Positions 23,686 through 36,245 of a stretch of DNA of 64,000 nt are shown here, in pieces. Numbering within the stretch: the stretch's first letter is position 1; each line of letters opens with the position of its first letter. The stretch is from the NCBI GenBank assembly GCA_011037195.1, contig JAAEAF010014484.1, positions 103,439 through 167,438 on the forward strand, in the 5' to 3' direction. The notes under the pieces were generated by a model. It was not told where the DNA came from. It saw only the letters and a list, made by a program, of their open reading frames with translations, and ran no database searches. A program made the translations under genes and the position numbers. This DNA is from Triatoma infestans. Taxonomy: Eukaryota > Arthropoda > Insecta > Hemiptera > Reduviidae.

Positions 23686-24578
23686 TGCAAAAGGAAAATT
23701 CAAGTAGCCACACAAGCTGCAGTTTTAATGCAATAAAACGAATAAATTATAAGTAATCTTAAATTAACAAAGGAAGCAGTACAACATGTATATATATACA
23801 TAGAGATTCAAACTAGGTAAGGAATATTCAAAATGTGATAAATAAGTAATATAGAAAAATTTAAAAATTAAGCGAATTATTTAAAATATAAATATAAGTG
23901 GACTGTATGTAAAGGCGCTGAGGGCATTATCCGGCCCGGAGGACCAAAATGTACGCGCGTAGGCGTGAACTCGGAAGCGTTAGATTGGCTTAATGAAGCA
24001 CGCAGTTATGAAAATTAACAAGGCAATAAAGTTATAATTGGCTTACCTTCAAGATGCGGTTATGTTGAGCCGGAGAAGCTGTGGAAGGCGCTAGGAAGCG
24101 AAAAAGGGTATAAAGGAGGCTGTGTATATGTGTAAATATGTTCATTATGGGTGTATATGAAAGGACGTTGCGGGAAAGGTAATTAGTGAATGACGCGGTA
24201 CGGAAGCCTGCTTTCGTTGATGCGAATAAGACCTCGCGGAGGCTGTTTGGAGGCAGAGATGAAAGACCTGTGTTGTAAACGCAATACACCCGTGGTGAAA
24301 CTTAATGATGAATCAGTAAATGATGACGCAGAGAACAAATACCCAATGTGCACGCAAAGCGAGCCAGAGGACAAGTGAAGAAAAGGAATGATTAACCAAT
24401 GAAAGGGGGTGGCTGTGAAAGGAAACCAACGTCCGGAGACGCGAGAGAAGGCGCGAACGCGCCAGAGAATTGTCGGGAGAGAATTAATAGGAGGGAGAAA
24501 ACAGGATGTCTGGCCGGACGTCGCGGGCGCATGCGAAAGTTTTCCCCTTCGGGCACAACCGGGCAAGATGACGCAACA
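23686..24578 (-). repeat. Putative 5' LTR of the BEL/Pao element (~890 bp)
   Basis: On the minus strand the segment starts TGTTGCGTCATC at 24578 and ends TTTTGCA at 23686, giving TG...CA ends. The PBS follows immediately. Base composition changes sharply at 24578. No second LTR is in the window, so the ends cannot be confirmed by comparison. Confidence 0.55.
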
Positions 24579-25742
24579 CCTAGTTTTTAGTGATAGCTAA
24601 AAATAGATTCTAGTGGGAACTTGGCTAACAAAGTTGCTCCCCATTCTTTTATACAGTAGAGTGAACTTGATGGAAGGATTCTGCGCAGTTGATGATTGCC
24701 CGGTAGATTGCTGGGAGCATTTGGGGGGGGGATAACAGCCATAAAGATTTACGTCACACGGCTTCGGGCATAACATACACACACACTATTTTCTAAAAAC
24801 CACTTTTTCGGAATCAGCAGACCTTAAAACGTGTATTTCCGGTGAAAACTTTAAATCAAAAATTTGACACGATTGCAATACTTCCTCTTTTACAACAGTA
24901 ACCGAAAGTATAAAGAATGTTACAAGCAATCATTTTTATTGTCCATGAAATTCCGTGCGAACTCAAATTATTTAAGTAAAAATATGAATAGAAGAATTCA
25001 AACAAATGAAATCGTATCCAGTGCATAAAAAATAGAAAAAAATAATCCTGAAAATGATCCTGGAATTAGTCAACCAATGATAAAAACAAAATGCATATCA
25101 ATTTTTTTTAATTTATTACAATAAACATAATTAATTATAAAAAGTAACTAACATAAAAAAAGAATATATAAAATATGTTTTGGATTCAGTTTGTAATAAA
25201 TATTTTGGCTGAGGGCCAAATGAAATGAAAGATTTCTACATTGCAATAATAAATAAACCAAAAAGAATACATTGCATAATAGATGTAATTAGATAAAAAA
25301 AAGTAATAAATACCTATTACATAATAGATTATCTCTGGTTTGAAATTGTTTTTAATTATAACCGTTATGACTGACTATACTTAATATGTTTTGAAATGTA
25401 CAATTTTTTGTATTGTTAAATAATATTAAAATTTTGCTAAATAAGATTTATAATAAATTAACAAAGAGTTCGTAAAATATCAGAAAATGTAATTAAAATG
25501 AGATTTTGTTATAAATTTCAAATAATTATTTAACAAAATATCCAGAGTCTAAAAATGTCTAAAAGTTATGCAGAGCAATTTATTTTTAATAATTTAAATA
25601 ATATCAATAACTCTGTCAATGTGTGTTCACACTGTCTTAAAAATCCCATTTACATAAACTGCATGTCTTTCAAGTATTAGTCGTCTTAAAAATATTTTAA
25701 ATTTAATATAAAAGTGTTTGTTGACCTTTGATGAATTATGTT
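24579..25742. other. AT-rich intergenic DNA with one dispersed-repeat end
   Basis: At 24775-24920 there is a minus-oriented end of the dispersed repeat (TTTCCGGTGAAAACT and GCAATACTTCCTCTTTTAC segments). The rest to 25742 is AT-rich with no recognisable gene. Confidence 0.5.
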
Positions 25743-26794
25743 ATGAAGAAATTTGGTGAGTATCGGTGAAGAAAGAAACATTCAATTATACCAACGTTTC
25801 AACAGAGTTCCCTGCCTTTATCAAGGATTTAATCTAAAAAAAACAAAAAACAATACAATGAGGAATAATGATCACAAAAAATTCTCTCCACATATTCACA
25901 GCTATCTTATATGTAAGTTCAATATTATTTTTATTTACAAATATTTTGTTTTTGTTATTAATATTCTCCATTTTACAACATGTTAATGCTTTGTGATTCC
26001 TCATTGTATTGTTTTTTACTTGCTCTTACTCTTAGTAAAAGGAAGTATTGTTAACGTGTCAAATTTTGGATATCTAGTTTTCACCGAAAATATCCGTATT
26101 GAGATCCCTTCATTAAAAAAATAGTTTTTAGCGTGCGCGTGTGAACAGCATAGCTCAAACCCAAAAAAAATCGTAGAAAGTTCAAACTTGATAACCCGTT
26201 TAGGTATTACAATAGAATCCGACAGTAGGTCAGCGGTCAAAATTCCTCAACCGGAAGTAATGCTTTACTTAAAGGGTTTTTTTTACTCCCTTGCGAGTTT
26301 TCTAAAAATGACTCCGATGATTTTATTCAAACTTGGTGTATCAATTACACATACAAAGATCTACAACTATTATTTAAAACATTTCTCTGGTAAAATTCAT
26401 TTAAGGGCACTTTTAGGGGAGGGGTGTAGGTTTTCCTCTAAAAGGCTATTTCAGTTTACTATACAATTCTGTCATCTAAATATAATTAATTAGAATTAAT
26501 TGTGTTGTAGAAATTTCGAGTTTGAAAAAATCGGATGACCGGAAGTGCGTTTTTAGTGACCATTTTTTTTTTTCTTTTAGTTTACGACGAACTCCAACGA
26601 ATTTCATCAATTTTGCTACACAAACTAAAATTTATCAATTACAATATGAAAACTGGATTAAGAGAAAGTTGTGTGAGTGTTTTACACCAGATTTGCTTGT
26701 GAGATTAAATCCTTGATAAAGACAGGAAACTCTGTCGAAACGTTGGCATAATTGAATATTTCTTTCTTCACCGATCTTCACCAAATTTCTTCAT
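25743..26794. mobile_element. Non-autonomous element with ~92 bp terminal inverted repeats
   Basis: The left end (ATGAAGAAATTTGGTGAG..., to about 25835) is the reverse complement of the right end (26702-26794). Both arms contain CAGAGTTTCCTGTCTTTATC-like and CAACGTTTC motifs. The interior is about 870 bp and includes a + oriented copy of the dispersed repeat (26030-26700). No transposase is encoded. A second, shorter member lies at 62800-63195. Confidence 0.8.
26030..26700 (+). repeat. Dispersed CCGGAAGTGC repeat copy
   Basis: Modules in order: AAAGGAAGTATTGTTAACGTG, a tRNA-unrelated spacer, CAACCGGAAGTAATG, AAAAATGACTCCGATGATTT, CATTTAAGGGCAC, GATGACCGGAAGTGCG, and GTGTGAGTGTTTTACACC. The module order matches the copies at 28141-29155 and 35640-36245. 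No coding potential is conserved between copies. Confidence 0.75.
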
Positions 26795-27023
26795 TACATT
26801 AAAAAAATTATTAAAAAAATCTTCTGCACATTCCAAAGACAATTTTAGCTAAAGGTTGTATCTGAATTATTGTTTTTTGTTCTAGTTTCATGACTTTAAT
26901 TAAACAATTTAATTCACAATTTAACACGGTGATTTGAAACTGGTGTTAAATATTCGTACGACTTTCTCTTACTGTAATTTACATATTACAATTGATTCAT
27001 TTTCTTCAAAACTTAATTTGTAA

Positions 27024-27292
27024 AAAAAAAAAAAACCCTATGGCGCAACAGCCCACGAAGGACTAAGGGGGCTTGCCAGACGGCGATTTGAATGGGAGGC
27101 GTGTGGGTAAGCATGCCGCAGTTCCCACGCCGTTTAGTTCCGGTCTTCGCTACCTAGGGCGCTATTCATTGTAGCTTCCCACTTTTTATCCCGATGCTGG
27201 GCCAACGCCGACTTTTGCCTCACGGGAATCGCACCCTGAATTCTCGCACGAAAGGCGAGTGCGCTAGCCACTAGACCAACGCGTGAGGACCA
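27024..27292 (-). mobile_element. tRNA-derived SINE with poly(A) tail (family C)
   Basis: On the minus strand it starts CGTTGGTCTAGTGGCTAGCG (A-box-like). A B-box-like GGGTGCGATTCCCGTGAG follows, then a ~200 bp GC-richer body, and the element ends in a run of A (poly(T) on +). A 10 bp target-site duplication TAATTTGTAA flanks it at 27014-27023 and 27293-27302. It differs in sequence from SINE families A and B. Confidence 0.85.
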
Positions 27293-27480
27293 TAATTTGT
27301 AACACATGTTTAATTGTCTTCAAAGTTATATGAATGGAACAAAACTTTATAAACCAAATAATTTATTGTTTGTGGAAACATAACATCTTATCTTAAACCC
27401 TCTTAAAACGAATATTCTTGGAAAAAAAAATTCAAACAAATCTATTTATACTGATTTCTCTTTATGTACTTAATATATAA

Positions 27481-27686
27481 AAGTAAAGTAATGCCTATTT
27501 TTTCAGGCGGGCTTAACGTCCAACTACCAAAGTAGGTGTCGTGGACGCGGGGGCGGAAGCACCTCCTTTACTGTTAATATTTTTCATACCAATTTAATAA
27601 AATTTAGCAGTTATACGCGGGACTCGAACTAGGGTCCGCTCACTTACAAATCCATGCTCATAACCACTACACCATCTCCCGCCCCA
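27481..27686 (-). mobile_element. tRNA-derived SINE (family A)
   Basis: On the minus strand the head reads GGGGCGGGAGATGGTGTAGT and continues GGTTATGAGCATGG (A box region), then AGTTCGAGTCC (B box), ending GGCATTACTTTACTT. A 19 bp target-site duplication with one mismatch (TTATGTACTTAATATATAA / TTATGTACTAAATATATAA) lies at 27462-27480 and 27687-27705. It is nearly identical in layout to the copy inside the BEL/Pao element. Confidence 0.88.
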
Positions 27687-27769
27687 TTATGTACTAAATA
27701 TATAATAAAACCGTCGATGTTTTTATGAAGAATATCGCAAAAAAACAAACAAAAATATTCAGTAAAGTC

Positions 27770-28060
27770 AAACATCCGGTCAATCGATTTTCAACAAACT
27801 TGGGATTTTGACAACATAATTAATTCTCATTAATATTATAATAGATGATAGAATCATACGATAAATTCAAATAACACTCTAAAGGAAAGCATAACTTAAA
27901 TGCATTTTCCTGGAAAAGTGTTTTAAATAAAACTTGTAGAGTTCTTTATATAATGTAGTTGGTAAAACAAGTTTAAAGGAAATCGTTGAAACCATTTTCG
28001 AGAAAATAGCAACAAAGAAACTGAAGGATCTGTTCAGTAAAGTGGTGTGCTTCCGGTTGT
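27770..28060 (-). repeat. Dispersed CCGGAAGTGC repeat copy, minus orientation
   Basis: Recognisable modules on the minus strand: a CCGGAAGCACACCACTTTAC-type end near 28055, a TTTTCTCGAAAATGG segment near 28000, and CTCTAAAGG-related sequence near 27880. It abuts the + oriented cluster that starts at 28141. Confidence 0.6.
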
Positions 28061-28140
28061 ACTATTTTGATTAAAACCTCATTAACAGGTACCCTGGTGG
28101 AACTTGAACGAAATATTAAGTTTGAACTTACTGCAATTTT

Positions 28141-29155
28141 CTATTTTTACTTTCTCTTACTCCTAGTAAGAGGAAGTATTGTAATCTGTCAATTTTCGAT
28201 ATTGAGTTTTTCATCGGAAATAGCCGTTTTGAGTCCCCTTAGTCTCTAAAAAGTGGTTTTTTAGCAAATGGTCTGGTGTGTGTGTGTGTGTGTTGTGTGT
28301 TGTGTGTATGTGAACATCATAGCTCAAAACGAAAAACCGTAGAAAGCGAAGCTTGATATTCCGTTTACGTATCACCATGCGATCTGACGTGCGTTATCTG
28401 TCAAAATTCCTCAACCGGATGTACTACTTTACTAGTTTTTTTTTTTACTTTTTTGCGTTTTTCTCAAAAATGGCTCCAACGATTTTCTTTAAACTTGATA
28501 AATCAACTACATATACAAGGGGCTACAACTTTTATTTGAAACGTTTCCCTGGGAAAATTCATTTAAGGGTTTTTTTGGCGGAGGGGTGGGGTTAGGTTAA
28601 CCTCTAAAGTGCTATTTCAGTTTATTACACAATTCGCTCATTTAAATAATGTTAATTAGAATTAAATATGTTGTTGAAATTCCGAATTTGAGGAAAATCG
28701 GATAAGCGGAAGTGCTTTTGTTTTGACACTTTACTAAATGATTTTTTCACTTTTTAGCGATTTTCTCAAAAATGGCCCCGACGATTTTCTTGAAACTACA
28801 TATATAAACTAAACATACAAAGATCTACAACTTTTATATAAAACATTTCTCTGGAAAAATTCATTTAAGGGCACTTTTAGGAGAGGGGTAGGGTTACAGC
28901 TTCCTCTAAAGTGGTATCATACTTGATTATAAACTCTATCATCCAAATGAAATTAATTAGAAATAAATAGATGGCCAAAATTCCGAGTTTCAAGAAAATC
29001 AGTAAACCGGAAATGCGCTTTTACTGAATAGTTTTTTTCAGTTTTCGACAAATTTCATTAAATTTGGTGCACAAACTATAAAATTTGTCAATTATAATTT
29101 TGAGAACTGGAGTAAGAGAAAGTTGTGTGAGTGTTTCACACCAGATTTTTTAATT
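28141..29155 (+). repeat. Dispersed repeat cluster: three successive ~300 bp units
   Basis: Successive units each carry AAAAATGGC(T/C)CC.ACGATTTTC, an ACTACATATACAAG-type segment, CATTTAAGGG, a GGAGGGGT(G/A)GGGTTA block, CTCTAAAGTG, and a C(C)GGAAGTGC-like site (28416, 28704, 29007). The cluster ends with GTGTGAGTGTTTCACACC at about 29126. A (GT)n microsatellite interrupts the first part at 28276-28312. The ~300 bp periodicity suggests an internally tandem repeat family. Confidence 0.78.
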
Positions 29156-29219
29156 ATGCTAACCAAATTTGACACTTTCGCACTATACTTTCTGTATAAG
29201 TGGAAAAAAATGAAAGTAA

Positions 29220-29400
29220 AAAAAAAATCTGGTATGCAACACTCAAACAACTTTCTCATACCAGTTTACAAAATTGTAACTGACAAATTTTTATAGTTTG
29301 TATAATAAATTTAATGAAATTCGTCGGTATTTTTATGAAAAAAATAACGAAAACAAAAAAAAAACGGTCCCGTAAAAGCACACTTCCGGGAAACCAAACC
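29220..29400 (-). repeat. Dispersed-repeat end, minus orientation
   Basis: The minus strand shows CCGGAAGTGTGCTTTTAC near 29385, then ATTTATTATACAAACTATAA, and ends with a diverged GTTTGAGTGTTGCATACC at about 29233. It lies back to back with the end of the + cluster at 29155. Confidence 0.7.
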
Positions 29401-32400
29401 GGCCATGTCTTTTTTTCTGTTATTAGAATGTAGCAAATTACGTACTAATATGAACCATAAAAGAATTAAATAAGTACCTACACCAAAAAAAAAAGGTGTC
29501 AACCCTCACAAAGTTTCGTCTAGGTCTGGATTCCACCTTTTTTTTCGTGTTCATATAATTCCCTTCTTTTATAGTCCATAATATTAATTTCTAATATTCT
29601 AATAAAAGAGTAAAAATATGCAAACTTTATGTTCTGACCACTTTTATCATGTCATTAACCAAATTTCGACAAAATATATTTTGTGTAGTTTCGGCGGGCT
29701 TGTGGAAAAACAGAGACAGACGAACATGTAATAATTTTATTAAGTATCTTATTTTCCATCAAAAAGATAGGTGTTAAAACAAATTTAAAAATATAGAAAA
29801 AAAAATCAGGGAACAGAAAAAAAATCAAAATTATTTTAACTATACTACAAAATTTTATAGACAAATTGCAGCTTCTCTTTAAGTAATTCTCATTAATTAT
29901 ATTATTTTTCTAATGATAATTCCAGGATATAGATATGTGCGTGTGTGTAAGATTTAAAAACAAAACAAAAAAAATAATTAATTGAGAATAAAAAGTGTGC
30001 CAAATACGCAATTTATCGTAAAAAGATCGAATTGTTGGTTCCGCAGGCGCCCGAATCGTTCTTGGCCGCGCTGAACAGAAAGCGACTGCGCCATAACAAC
30101 CTCTACTAAAACCCATATCGATCGTTAATACCCAGTACATACTGTCATTGAACCGGCCATCTTAGAGCAGTGTGCGGAATCTGCAGATCGGCCGCCCACT
30201 ATCGTACACTGTGTCCATCTGGCTTAGCCTATCTATTTAAAAAGATTTTTAGTTCAGTAACTTATAAAGTATAGTAAATAGTCTATATATTTTACTTCCA
30301 TGGAATCGTCATTATACTAAACAACTTTTAAGGGTATAAATCGATACAGGCCTTTCAACTGCAACGTTACAATAGGTATGATTAATTTCCATTCATTTTT
30401 ACTATATTTATATGTATTTTTTGAATTATTTATTATATGTTGATATACAGATATAAAGTATCTACTTATTTTATGGACAATAAAACACATATATAACATA
30501 AAACAAGCCATTAAACATTGTGGACTTCGATAAAAAAAATAAAACATCACCCACACCCCATTATGACCTATATTAACAAAGGGCATTTTACTTGTAAAAC
30601 GGAAGGGCAGGGGAGGAGCTAAAATTAGATAAGCCAGCGTGAAATTTTCACTCCTTATTATCATTAACCTAATAAATAAATAAAAAACAGTAAAAAAAAC
30701 AAAGAGAAAAGAAAATGTATCCCTGACATTGGGAATAGGAAAGTTGTTGCCCTTACAATAATAAAGTATTGATTAACATAGGAAAACAATTTATCTTCTT
30801 TTGATAAAGGAATCTTTTGTTAATTAACTTTAGTTTTTCAATTATTAATAACAAAGAAATTTATGTTTGTTTAGCAGCAATACAAGAAAACACTGAATAA
30901 TTCAAAATTAAATTGCAAAAGTAAGTTTGCTTTGAAATTGATAGTTTAGAAAAAAATATTCAAATATTGTAAATTGAAATAAGGCAGTTTTATATAGGTA
31001 CACCTACTTCTTCTATTTTAAATAAATATAATATAAAATTTTCGATTAAATAAAATTGTCATTAGCCCTAGAACAATTCCAACTCTTATTGAAATTAACC
31101 TCTTAAATGATTAACTCAGAAAATAATTGCAAAAATATCAAAAATAAATAAACTCATTCAGGAATATTTTATTAAATAAAGAAAAAAGAATTTTTTTTTT
31201 TTGCCACATAATAATAACCATAATTATTATCTCCAACTTCAATGAATGAAAGAAAAAAGTCAATGGGGGTGGGGTGCTATGCGCACGCATCTTTGTCCAC
31301 CAAAAATTGTAAATTACTTTGGAAATAACTATATTAAAAAGAAAAAATTCAATTCAATAAGTATAGTAAGGATTTGTTATCAAAGTCCCTTGGGCTATGG
31401 ACAATAATAATAAAAATAAAAAAATAATCAATTTATGGCTCAAATAAAAGGACAACACTGGCACTGCAAGAAATACTTTCTTTTGGTTTTTTACATTTCA
31501 TTTATTATTTTTAATTGATTTTCTTTCTTGAACTTTGTGATGAAGGTATTTCCTAATTGTTATTATGCTTTAAAAAAAAAACTACTTTCATTCATTGTTA
31601 TGTATTTCATTTTCGATTAGATTGATCAAAATGTTCCTTACAAGATTTCACTTTCTAAATACTACATACAACAATATATATTCTTCTAAGGGAATTTTCA
31701 TTTTTCAATATGAAATTCTGTACAGCAACAAATCTATCCATAGTTCTAATATTTATTTATAAACATAGCTATAATTTGTTTTGCTCAGCAAATTTGAACT
31801 TTATTTACAGTCAAGAAATTGCTACAAGTTCAGCCTTTTTATCGCTAATTTACTATTCCATTAGATACCAAATATTCAATTATATATTTAAAATATTAAT
31901 TACAATTAACACTAAATTAATTTACATTCCATGTAACTATATAAATAAATCTGGAAAGAAACTACCAAAAAAATAAATAAATTTCTGATAAATTCAAGCA
32001 TTTTATAAAATCAGATTTGCTACAAAGTCTCAAAGTAGAGTTTAAAGATAGATATGAAAATATTTTTTGAAATGATGTCAGAAAACGAAATATAGATTAT
32101 AGAAAATTCCTATAAAAATCTTGTTAATTTTAACCAAATATAACTGGGATAAAAGAATTAACTAAACATTTTTAAACGAATTGTAAAACTGATTAGAAAA
32201 CATTTTAACTAAAAATTACTTTAAGTTGGATAAAATTATTTATTAAATCAATTATGAAATATTTATATATTGTTATGATGAAATATTTTATTACTCTTGT
32301 TATCAAATTTTCTTTACAGCATTATTGGCTAACATCAAAAAAAAATTGCCGAACTATATAAAACAATAAATAAAATAGAGTTGAAATAGTAAGAGCATCA

Positions 32401-33110
32401 TTATTTTTCTTGTAAGAACATCATCAGTTCTAATCCAGTTAGAACTCAAGTAACCCATCTTTTTATTTTTTGGAGGGAGAGATCAATAATGTTGCGTACA
32501 CTAGTTCCTTAGTTTTGGCAGTGTTAAGGATGGATAAATTTCGCTAGTACTTATTCTTCTGTGCAAATAAAATAACTATAAATTTTAAAAGAGATTAAAA
32601 CTTCTTTTATTATTATTCATTGTTAACAGTGAACAATAGTAAGAATATAAATTTAAATACGGACTATCTGTGATTATACAGCATTTGCCTTCCTAACCAA
32701 CTACTTTACAATAAACAGATGTAAATAATAAACTGTTAATAATTTTAAAATTTGTCTCATGGGTTTTTCAAATCATAGTGTTCACAATGAAGTCATTGGT
32801 TTGATGTGCAATAAAGAAAAACAGTTGCAAATAAATGCACATCTAGCTTCAAGTTGGGTCTAGGTTAAGAAGAATCAATCTGTCTTCTTAACGGCAGAAG
32901 ACGGCTCAAAACCATTTAGATAAATGATTCCTAAATTAGATCATATCCTTTATTTCCAGATCAGGCACCGTAAACGAAGCCGCCGGCTAACAGACATATT
33001 TCGCCAAGTACACAATACATCGAACCAAGTACTGCATTATATCTTAGCTTAAGTCCTAAAATTAGGCTACGTTGTTGCTTCTAAGGTACATATGTATAAA
33101 GCATCTGTAC
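29401..33110. other. AT-rich intergenic DNA; GC-richer block at 30025-30220
   Basis: No gene is recognisable. A GC-richer, CpG-containing block at about 30025-30220 stands out from AT-rich flanks and includes AACCGGCCATCTTAG, which resembles a YY1/Pho-type site. It could be a promoter or a mobile-element remnant. Its minus strand has a short open frame that I could not assign. From 30240 to 33110 the sequence is AT-rich. Confidence 0.4.
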
Positions 33111-33114
33111 TTTT

Positions 33115-33560
33115 ACTTACTGCTGTTAAGAGGAAGTACTGCAATAATATAACATTTTTGAAATTGAGTTATTTGTTTTAAAGAACCTGAAACAGAAAAA
33201 AAAATGTTTTTAGCGAATTTATAGACAAAATATCTCCCAAAAAAAAACAAAAAAAACGAAAGACCAAAGAAAACTCAAACTTGATATTCGGTTTAAAATG
33301 CTACCATCGTTTCCGATATAAAGGTACTGATTAAAAAAATCAGTCAACCGGAAGTGGAATCTCGCTAAATAGGTTTTTCACTTTTCCCGAAATGGATCTG
33401 ACGATTTTCTTTCAGCTTCACATACTAATTAAAAACATATAAGTTACTACACATACTACTTAAAAAGTTTGGCCACAAACATTGCTTTCTGAAGGATTGT
33501 AGGGGAGCAGCAGAGTCAAATTTTCTCTACAGTATCAAGACAGTACAATGTACGATTGTA
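33115..33560 (+). repeat. Dispersed CCGGAAGTGC repeat copy (diverged)
   Basis: Contains AAGAGGAAGTACTGCAATA, TTTTTGAAATTGAG, CAACCGGAAGTGGAATC and a GACGATTTTCTTTCAGCTTC segment in the family order. The 3' GTGTGAGTGTTTCACAC end is missing. Confidence 0.6.
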
Positions 33561-34249
33561 TGCCTATATAACAATAAACCTGGAATGCTGACATTATCTA
33601 TTCTTTTGTATCAGATATTTTCTTAGATAAATTGATTTCAGGAGACATTAGGATCTGTGAATTAGGTTGCAATATTTTGGAAAGGAATTGACTTTCCTTT
33701 AATGTAATCATCTCCAAATACGTAGGAACTAATGTCCTGCGACCGACATGTATAGAGAGGCACTTATTTTATATCTCATATTAATTCTAACTAAAGGTCT
33801 AGTAAAAACTCAAAAGTTAAATCAATATTTTTAATTAGAATTGTAATTATCACTATTATTAGGTCGCGGGGCCTAAGCCAATCTCCCACCCCCCCCAAAA
33901 AAACTCTCCTAAGAAGCCTTCCCCAGCAATCAGCCCGTCTACCAACTCCCCCAAGCATTCCCATAAGAGTGTTGCCCTTCCAAACATGAGAAACCTCGTA
34001 TAACTTCTTCAATCCTCAGTTGTATCCGAATTGGCGAGAGAAGATACTTCAAGTCCTCCTATCTTATACCTTTTATAAATCTCTGCCTGGAGACACCCTT
34101 CCATGTCTTTCCAGCGCTTCTTCAATTATTTGTTTGACTTCCCTAAACACGAAATTGCTTTGTGACGGCCACACGAGTCTTTTCCTACATTTACCTATTA
34201 ACGTAGAGGCTTATTCCAAGCATTTAGTGCAGCTTGATTATTAGGAAAT

Positions 34250-34943
34250 ATCCTCACCTCTTTATAGCACGGTGCGCTATCTAGGTATAATACTAGATAC
34301 TAAATTAAATTATGTTGCCTTAATTGAGGAAAAATGTGAGAAATTAAGTAGCTGTGTTATTTGATGAGACGGCTGACTGACGTACTGAGCATTGAAGGAC
34401 TGAAGACGGCTTACTATGCGCTGTTCTATTCAGTCATGACTTATGGCATAATGTTGTGGGGGAGCGCACCACTAGCGGTGAATGTGTTTAAATATCAGAA
34501 GAAGGTAGTTAGAATAATATGCAAGGTTAGAAAGGATACAAGTTGTACTATTTCCGCGATTAGGCTTTCTAACACTACCCTGCTGCTATATCCTTAAATG
34601 TGCCGTATTTGTACTAGAGCATCCAAATAAGTTCCGGCGTAGAGGGGAACTACATAACATTACGACAAGGCAAAACAACTTATTGGAGGTGCGTGCACAT
34701 CGGACTTCGAAAGTTGGAAAAAGCCCACTATATATGGCCGCTAAAATCTATAATTGTTTGCCCGAGTCTTTGCTTCAGGTGAGCCTATCAAAAAATAAAT
34801 TTAAAAAGGAGCTTAAAAAATATTTACTAAATAAAAATTATTACTCCATAAACGAGTACCTCTGTAATGGATTGAAACTTTTCTTTTTTTGACACTGTTC
34901 TGTACCTTTGGTGCTGTATGAATAAAGTATCTATCTATCTAAC
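34250..34943 (+). mobile_element. LINE 3' fragment ending in a short tandem tail
   Basis: Upstream frames show VRYLGIILDTKLNYV near 34275-34320. A second frame (34361-34597) has YYALFYSVMTYGIMLWGSA and KKVVRIICKVRK, the classic post-RT region of Jockey/CR1-like LINEs. A third (34683-34892) has LYMAAKIYNCLPESL and FKKELKKYLL. The element ends GAATAAAGTATC plus CTAT repeats at 34923-34941. At least two frameshifts break it. Confidence 0.75.
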
Positions 34944-35639
34944 TTCTCCCTGCCACTCTTCCACCATACAGGAGCATTCAATGATACCAATGATCTCAGT
35001 CTGAAAAAAAAAACAGTGGCCATACCCCCTAAAGCCACAGATCTTCCTTTGTTTAGTCCCTGTAGCCAAGCTCCTGCTCCTGACGGACCAATATCATTCT
35101 GCCTGTAGCCATCAGAGAAACAGCAAATAATGCCATTGTTTTCCTCCATTAGCCCTTTGGGGTGTCCCTTTCCATACTACTAATGCTGATCTTCCTCTCT
35201 CAAATCCCCACTTCTTACGCGCATCAATTTTTGAAATTTTCGCTAGTCTCAATTTGCCCCTAGTCTTAATATAGCCTCCCCTAGAAGTTTTTATCCATTC
35301 TCCTTTACATCTCATCCTGAGATGACTCTTCATTACCTCTACTATAACCGAATATTGTAGAGATTCCAATGCTAATAATCCAACGCCGATGTCGGTGTTG
35401 CCCTAATCGCAACCGTTATGGCCAAACAAGCCATGCGTTAAACTGACATTTGTACTCCCAGCCACCACACAATTGCGGCATAGAGTTAGAATTGTAATAC
35501 TTATAGTAATGAAAATCATGAATGTGTTCCATAACTGTTTTTCAAACTCGGAATCTCATCATGCACTTAATGTTCCTTAATAGCAATAAGAACTAGCATA
35601 TAGAAGAACTTCAGAGGAAGACTTACCTTTATATCATCC
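34944..35639. other. Unassigned sequence, no gene supported
   Basis: A moderately GC-rich stretch (about 34945-35400) has short open frames on both strands. None shows a recognisable motif, start context or splice pattern. It could be part of an older mobile element. Confidence 0.35.
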
Positions 35640-36245
35640 TCGAAAACGCACTAAAATAGTTTTTGCCTAAAAATGTTTCAATAAAAGTATTGTGGTTGAA
35701 TGTGTGTAGCGAGTATGTGAAATTTGAAGAAAATCGTGGAGCTTTTTATCGAGAAAATCCCAAAAAACTGAAAAAAATCAGATAGTCGCATTTCCGTTTT
35801 ACGGATTTAAACGAAAGCATCCATGTCCAACTTTTATTTGAAACATTTCTCCGAAAAAGAGTCATTTAAGGTGGTTTAAGGGAGAGGAACGGGAATTAAG
35901 TTTTATTTTAAAGTGCTATTTGAGTTTATTATATAATTATATCATCTAAATAATATTAATTACAATTAAATATATTGTCAAAATTCTGAGTTTAAAGAAA
36001 ATCGGTTGATTGGAAGTGCGTTTTTCTAAAGTTATTTCAGTTTTCTACAATTTTATCCTTGTTATACTGACTACGAATACAGAGACATCACTTGTCATTT
36101 TATTAAGTTTAGATTCACCAATTGAAATAAAATTGAGGACAAGCAAACATTAGTAAAAATTATAAGTTTTAAGAAAATTTGTCACTTAAATCTTGTAAAC
36201 TGCAGTAAGAGAAAGTCGTGTGAGTGTTTCATACCAAATTTTTTA
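35640..36245 (+). repeat. Dispersed CCGGAAGTGC repeat copy
   Basis: Modules AAAGCATCCATGTCCAACTT, CATTTAAGGTGG, TTTAAAGTGCTATTTGAGTT, GGTTGATTGGAAGTGCG and the 3' end GTGTGAGTGTTTCATACC appear in family order. It is diverged from the 28141-29155 cluster. Confidence 0.7.

Larger units (their letters stand above)
19661..24578 (-). mobile_element. Decayed BEL/Pao LTR retrotransposon ending in a poly(A) tract
   Basis: On the minus strand the order is LTR (about 24578-23686), primer binding site, gag, zinc knuckle, aspartic protease, reverse transcriptase, then the start of the post-RT region. It stops at a run of about 24 A residues (poly(T) at 19664-19687 on +). No ribonuclease H end, integrase or 3' LTR follows. 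Gag has frameshifts and RT has an in-frame stop, so it is inactive. The GC-rich, CpG-containing coding sequence contrasts sharply with its AT-rich surroundings. A SINE interrupts it at 21849-22034. Confidence 0.88.

Noticed and set aside
20340..24600. Many + strand frames opposite the BEL/Pao element
   Set aside because: They are antisense shadows of the GC-rich gag-pol sequence.
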